A DNA stretch of 64,000 nt from JADJOY01 sp046331705 [NCBI: bacterium] (GTDB taxonomy: Bacteria; JADJOY01): the NCBI GenBank assembly GCA_046331705.1, contig JAXLQJ010000003.1, forward strand, positions 1-64,000, written 5' to 3'. Every line of letters begins with the position of its first letter. Position 1 is the stretch's first letter. Shown here piece by piece: positions 60,362-64,000 of this stretch. The notes below the pieces were generated by a model, which ran no database searches, was not told the origin of the DNA, and saw nothing but the letters and a program-made list of their open reading frames with translations. The position numbers were made by a program, and so were the translations under genes.

Positions 60362-60684
60362 TCACCCGCGAGAGTCCGAGGATCCCCACCACGACACGAG
60401 CCCGCAGCGTGCTCGCCACCTGCTCCGCGCTCGTCGTCACGGCGGCGTGTGGAGGCTCCCAGAACCACACCGCAACGCCGCCGAGCGGAGCCACGGTGGG
60501 GCGCCGTGTGGACTTGACTGGGTTCCCCCGCGTCCCGAAATGCTCGGTGCCCATCGCGACCCTCCCCGACGAGAGCGCAGCCGAGAGTTGTGGGGCAAGA
60601 TCAGCCAGGCGACACCCCCCCCGGAAGTCCCGGCGGGCCACGACGCTGACCACCGTGCCCGTGGAGAAATCCCCCGCTGCGTGA
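60358..60684 (+). CDS. Small lipoprotein frame, probably truncated
   Basis: A 108-residue frame coupled to the GH43-like gene by an ATGA overlap. The first 35 residues are a good lipoprotein signal (VLATCSALVVTAACGGSQ). After about residue 60 the composition turns Arg-, Ser- and Pro-rich with no sense, so the gene may have lost its body by deletion or insertion near 60540. It was probably once another secreted glycosidase or binding protein of the same operon. No family can be given. Confidence 0.5.
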   Translation: MITRESPRIPTTTRARSVLATCSALVVTAACGGSQNHTATPPSGATVGRRVDLTGFPRVPKCSVPIATLPDESAAESCGARSARRHPPRKSRRATTLTTVPVEKSPAA

Positions 60685-61008
60685 GCGCATGGCGGAACGC
60701 GACGATGCGATGGATGCGATGAATACATGGGCTGGAGAGTCGGGCGGCGCGAGCTGCTGCGACGCAGCGACCCCACCGGACCGCCTCGTCCGCATGACTG
60801 CGAAGCGGTGCTGGGTCTCTTGTGGACACCGGGTGGGGATTGAATGCGGCTTGCTTTTCTTGACCTTGACGGCTGCACGGCTCGATGGCCCCGGATACCT
60901 TCCGGTCGCCGGTGACCTCGATGAGCCGTATCGCCGGTGCCAACAGCGGACGAACCGAAACCGAGGTGTACCCGCCGGGCCCTGCTGCATCGCGAGGAGA
61001 GTCACTGC
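60685..61008. other. Intergenic region, possible insertion scar
   Basis: About 320 bases without a convincing gene. It contains a 9-base tandem repeat GATGCGATG twice at 60704-60721. A long minus-strand frame crosses it, but I see no domain or ribosome site. A GAGGAGAG site before 61009 belongs to the metalloprotease gene. Confidence 0.4.
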
Positions 61009-63285
61009 ATGAGATCACGTCACATTGGAATTCTCGGGCTTCTGCTCGCGCAGCTCGTCGGCGTCGTCGAGGTCGCGCGTGCCGTCAGCCCGTCGGTGTT
61101 CGTTCCAGAACGCGTATCGAGCGGTCCTGCTGTCTCGGAGGCGTCGATTCGCGAGATGTCGCTCGCGCTGCAGCTTTCACCGCTCGCGGCCAACGCGCCC
61201 AACATCGTCCTCTCCCGTCCCGACGGCACCACCTTCGACGTCACTCGCTCAGGCTTCGAGCGGCGTGGACCGACGAGCTACACATGGCGGGGTTACGTGG
61301 GATCGAAGGTTTCGCCCACCGGCGACGTCACCCTGACCGTCGAAGAGGGTCTACTCGCCGGGCTCGTGACGCTGACGGATGGTGTGTACGAGATCGTGCC
61401 GCGAAACGACGGTTCGTCGGTCTTGGCAGAGCTCGACCAGAGCCGCTTTCCGCGGTGTGCGGCCGACGACACGCCTGCGCCGACGATCCCGGCGCTGCAA
61501 CCGCCGGCCTCGTCGACCGAACGTTTCGCAGCTGCGGCGAACGCCTCCACCGAGGTCGATGTGCTCTCTGTGTACACCGCCGCCGCGCGCGATGCGGCGG
61601 GTGGCGACAAGCCCATGCGCGCTACCATTCGAGCCGCTGTCGACGCCGCCAACACGTCCCTCGCCGCGAGCCAGGTCGACGCACGGCTGAATCTCGTGCA
61701 CACGGCGCTCGTGAGCTACGTGGAAGGAGGGAACTCGAGCTCCGACCTCGCCTGGGTTGGCACCGATCCAGGCGTCCAAGCGCTGCGCAATCGGTACTTC
61801 GCGGACATGGTCAGCTTGATCGTCAACACGTCCGACGCGTGTGGACGCGGATACGTGATGCGCTCGGTCGGAACATCGTTCCAGTCACTGGCATTTCAGA
61901 CCACGTTGCGCACCTGCGCGGTGGGCAACCTGAGCTTCGCGCACGAGCACGGCCACAATCTCGGGAGCGAGCACGATCCCGCGAACGGCGTACAACCGCC
62001 GACGTCGGCGTCCTATCCGTGGTCGTATGGACACTTCGTGAACGGCGTGTTCCGCACGGTCATGTCATACGACACCGAATGCACCCTCGGCTGCCCTCGG
62101 GCGCAGCGTTTCTCCAACCCCAACGTGAGCTACAGCGGCTTCGCGACCGGAATCGCCGACCAGCGCGACAACCATCGCACCTTGAATTCGACGATGCCGA
62201 TCGCCGCGAGCTTCCGCGTCGCGGTGCAGGCCGCCGATCGAGTGGGTGATCTCGACGGCGACAGCCAAGACGACGTCTTGGGTCCCGTGCCCAGCGCCTC
62301 CGACGCTGTCGTGTCGCTCTCCTTGGGCGGACCCTTCGGCCATCCGAGCGGCTGGACCTCCGAAACCGACGGCGACGATGGCTGGTACGTGGGCGATTTC
62401 ACCGGCGACGCCGTGACGGACGTGCTGCGGTTCGAATCGGGTGTGTGCGGTGCCCGGGTGCTCTTCTCCAACGGCACGGCGTTGGCGTCGACGTCACCCG
62501 CAGGGTGCTGGACGGGCCTCGGTCGTGGCGATGATGGCTGGTACGTCGGCGATTTCGACGGCGACGGCCGCGACGACATCTTCCGCTACGTCGCCGGCAA
62601 TTGCGGCGCCGACATGTTGCTCTCCGACGGGACCGCGTTCGTACGCGGCACCGTCGCCTGTTGGACGGGCCTCAACCATGGCGACGATCACTGGCGCGTG
62701 GGTGACTTTGATGGCGACGGTCGCGACGACATCTTCCGTTTCCAATCCGGCATCTGTGGCGCGGACGTGTTGGTGTCCGATGGCACGTCGTTCGTACGTG
62801 GAGCGATCGGCGGATGCTGGACCGGGCTCGGCCAGGGGGATGACGGCTGGTACGTCGGCGACTTCAACGGCGATGGACGGGACGACCTCTTTCGCTACAT
62901 CGCCGGCAACTGTGGCGCCGACATGTTGCTCTCGAGCGGCACGGCGTTCGTGCGCGGCGCCGTCGATTGTTGGACGGGGCTCGGCCATGGAGACGACCAC
63001 TGGCGCGTGGGTGATTTCGACGGCGACGGACGCGACGACATCTTGCGCCTCGATGTCGGCAAGCCCGACGTTCTGCTTTCCAACGGTGACAGCTTCTGCC
63101 ACGACTGCGACGGCGACGGCCTCCTCAACAGCGACGACAACTGCCCGCGCGCCGCAAATCCCAACCAAGAGGACGGCGATCACGACGGCGTGGGCGATGC
63201 CTGCCTCCCGCGCTCGGTGTTCCGCGACGGCTTCGAAAACGGCGACCTCTCCGAGTGGTCCGGGTCGAGCGGCGACTCGACGTGA
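61009..63285 (+). CDS. Secreted reprolysin-like metalloprotease with FG-GAP repeats
   Basis: Secreted zinc protease of 758 residues. The Sec signal ends near ARAVS. A prodomain-like region (about 30-165) precedes a metzincin catalytic domain with AHEHGHNLGSEHD (HExxHxxGxxHD) and the Met-turn in VMSYD. From about residue 455 come four and a half FG-GAP modules of about 51 residues, each with two cysteines (DDGWYVGDFDGDGRDD, CGADMLLSDGTAF). Then come a thrombospondin type-3 Ca repeat (CDGDGLLNSDDNCPRAAN) and the tail VFRDGFENGDLSEWSG, shared with two other secreted proteins here. It probably degrades extracellular protein. GAGGAGAG precedes ATG 61009. Confidence 0.92.
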   Translation: MRSRHIGILGLLLAQLVGVVEVARAVSPSVFVPERVSSGPAVSEASIREMSLALQLSPLAANAPNIVLSRPDGTTFDVTRSGFERRGPTSYTWRGYVGSKVSPTGDVTLTVEEGLLAGLVTLTDGVYEIVPRNDGSSVLAELDQSRFPRCAADDTPAPTIPALQPPASSTERFAAAANASTEVDVLSVYTAAARDAAGGDKPMRATIRAAVDAANTSLAASQVDARLNLVHTALVSYVEGGNSSSDLAWVGTDPGVQALRNRYFADMVSLIVNTSDACGRGYVMRSVGTSFQSLAFQTTLRTCAVGNLSFAHEHGHNLGSEHDPANGVQPPTSASYPWSYGHFVNGVFRTVMSYDTECTLGCPRAQRFSNPNVSYSGFATGIADQRDNHRTLNSTMPIAASFRVAVQAADRVGDLDGDSQDDVLGPVPSASDAVVSLSLGGPFGHPSGWTSETDGDDGWYVGDFTGDAVTDVLRFESGVCGARVLFSNGTALASTSPAGCWTGLGRGDDGWYVGDFDGDGRDDIFRYVAGNCGADMLLSDGTAFVRGTVACWTGLNHGDDHWRVGDFDGDGRDDIFRFQSGICGADVLVSDGTSFVRGAIGGCWTGLGQGDDGWYVGDFNGDGRDDLFRYIAGNCGADMLLSSGTAFVRGAVDCWTGLGHGDDHWRVGDFDGDGRDDILRLDVGKPDVLLSNGDSFCHDCDGDGLLNSDDNCPRAANPNQEDGDHDGVGDACLPRSVFRDGFENGDLSEWSGSSGDST
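62368..63060 (+). repeat. Alternating FG-GAP modules at DNA level
   Basis: About 4.5 tandem units with a period near 153 bases. Modules alternate between a GWYV and an HWRV form (YVGDFDGDGRDD versus RVGDFDGDGRDD), so the larger unit is a dimer of about 306 bases. This points to expansion by duplicating pairs. Confidence 0.8.
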
Positions 63286-63352
63286 CTTGCCACGATCTCG
63301 AGGGGAATGCCTTTCCGACACACGACGTGAAGGAGATTCGCTTCTACAGCGG

Positions 63353-63800
63353 ATGACGCTCAGAGACGAGCAGCGAGAGCTGATCTTCTGCCGGGCCATG
63401 CAGGCGTTCCCAAGCGTCGACCTCGGCCTCAACCTCAGCGCCCCGATCGAATACGACGACTCGGCCGCCTGCGATCGAGTCGTGGTCGGATCCTGGAACG
63501 CGGATCACCCGTGCGTCGCCACGATCTCGGGTGCCAGCATCAGCGCCCGGTGCGACGTCGGGAAGTAACGCTGCGTCGGCCTCCAGAACGGCTTCGCCGA
63601 GTGCGTCTTCCAGGGCACCACTACGGTCACGATCGCCGGCACGACGAGCGAGGGGCCCGACGACAACGGGGTGACCCACGTGAATGCAAGCGACTCGCAG
63701 ATCGGCGCGCCCGTGACGAGGTGTCGATCGGAGTACGGCTACGATTCATCGCCCTGCATCCACCGACCGAACGGCACGCCGGTCACACCGAACGACGCCT
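63353..63800 (+). pseudogene. Broken secreted protein gene with in-frame TAA
   Basis: Coding-like sequence starts around ATG 63353 (FCRAMQAFPSVDLGLNLSAP, then CDRVVVGSWNADHPCVATI) and meets TAA at 63566-63568. The same frame continues with similar character (RCVGLQNGFAECVFQGTTTV, GVTHVNASDSQIG) to about 63780. It is Cys-rich and Ser/Thr-rich, like a secreted protein, but has no signal, so the 5' end may also be lost. No family recognised. It overlaps slightly with the convergent gene at the window edge. Confidence 0.45.
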
Positions 63801-64000
63801 GCGCCGTCGCGCCGCGAGCTCGTGGAGATCACGCATCCACGCGCGCTTGCCGGTGGCCTCGGCGTACGGACGCGAATGGGCGAGCATGTAGGCGCGAGCC
63901 AGTCCCGCGAACGGGCGGATCAGGTGACGCGCCGGACCGACCAGCGCGCGAAGCTCGTCGAGATAGGTCTGGAAGCCGTGCTGCCGATAGCGAAGCAGCG
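63783..64000 (-). CDS. C-terminal part of an unidentified protein (window edge)
   Basis: The minus strand is open from the window edge to TGA at 63783-63785, giving 71 residues. The sequence LRYRQHGFQTYLDELRALVG, then HLIRPFAGLARAYMLAHS and WMRDLHELAARRRRRRSV, has good amphipathic character. It resembles the helical C-terminus of some glycosyltransferases, but this is too short to name. The start is outside the window. Confidence 0.55.
   Translation of the reverse strand, partial: LLRYRQHGFQTYLDELRALVGPARHLIRPFAGLARAYMLAHSRPYAEATGKRAWMRDLHELAARRRRRRSV

Noticed and set aside
60437-61018. Minus-strand frame of about 190 residues between GH43 and the metalloprotease
   Set aside because: It overlaps the lipoprotein signal of the opposite gene and shows no family pattern, so it was left as intergenic sequence.

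Overview
This is a very GC-rich chromosomal window from a Gram-negative bacterium. About a dozen predicted lipoproteins carry clear lipoboxes, several proteins have Sec or Tat signals, and c-type cytochromes and a hybrid sensor kinase are present. The mix of predicted secreted hydrolases, FG-GAP, TIG and DUF1554-type surface proteins, a cyclase-AAA-TPR protein and B12-dependent radical SAM enzymes suits a large-genome soil or aquatic lineage of the Myxococcota/deltaproteobacterial kind. There is no rRNA or other marker to place it, so this is inference. I found no tRNA, rRNA, CRISPR array or prophage.

Layout. 0.7-9.8 kb: hybrid histidine kinase, TPR lipoprotein, small secreted protein, GxGYxYP-type lipoprotein, tandem histidine-phosphatase-like lipoprotein, DTW-domain enzyme. 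10.1-14.3 kb: 1-Cys peroxiredoxin, a CNB/glutaredoxin-like/thioredoxin-reductase-like fusion without its CxxC, and a PLP-dependent decarboxylase or lyase. 14.4-20.7 kb: M19-like amidohydrolase lipoprotein, retropepsin-like protease, large extracellular lipase. 20.8-26.3 kb: an accessory island. It holds a beta-helix gene remnant, a higBA toxin-antitoxin pair, a RAYT-type transposase, REP-like motifs within a 69-bp direct repeat, a displaced copy of part of an FG-GAP gene, and an FG-GAP/RHS-core protein with a cysteine-rich tip followed 2 nt later by a small membrane protein. The last pair looks like a polymorphic toxin and its immunity protein.

26.3-30.0 kb: a two-gene operon of split-barrel proteins, one fused to a GAF domain and an OmpR-type DNA-binding domain, divergent from a two-cytochrome operon across a set of 11-bp direct repeats. 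30.0-37.3 kb: adenylate cyclase/AAA/TPR protein, a papain-like protease fused to an alpha/beta hydrolase, a frameshifted surface protein, a cytidylate-kinase-like protein. 37.4-43.3 kb: two tandem paralogous TIG lipoproteins divergent from two tandem B12-binding radical SAM proteins. 43.3-48.6 kb: VOC protein, M28 peptidase, GH5-like lipoprotein, DUF1554-type secreted protein.

48.6-60.7 kb: an oxidoreductase and glycan-degradation region. It has a GMC oxidoreductase whose Tat-exported small subunit carries an in-frame TAG, a minus-strand set (GH95-like, SDR, sialidase-like), and a plus-strand set (sterol-desaturase-like, two glycosidase lipoproteins, GH43-like). Start and stop codons overlap repeatedly. 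Together these could strip and oxidise sugars from glycoconjugates, but no dedicated sugar transporter is present. 61.0-64.0 kb: a reprolysin-like metalloprotease with alternating FG-GAP modules, a broken secreted gene, and the 3' end of a minus-strand gene cut by the window edge.

Three genes (35.8, 48.6 and 63.4 kb) are interrupted by a frameshift or stop. Either this genome sheds surface genes, or the assembly contains errors.
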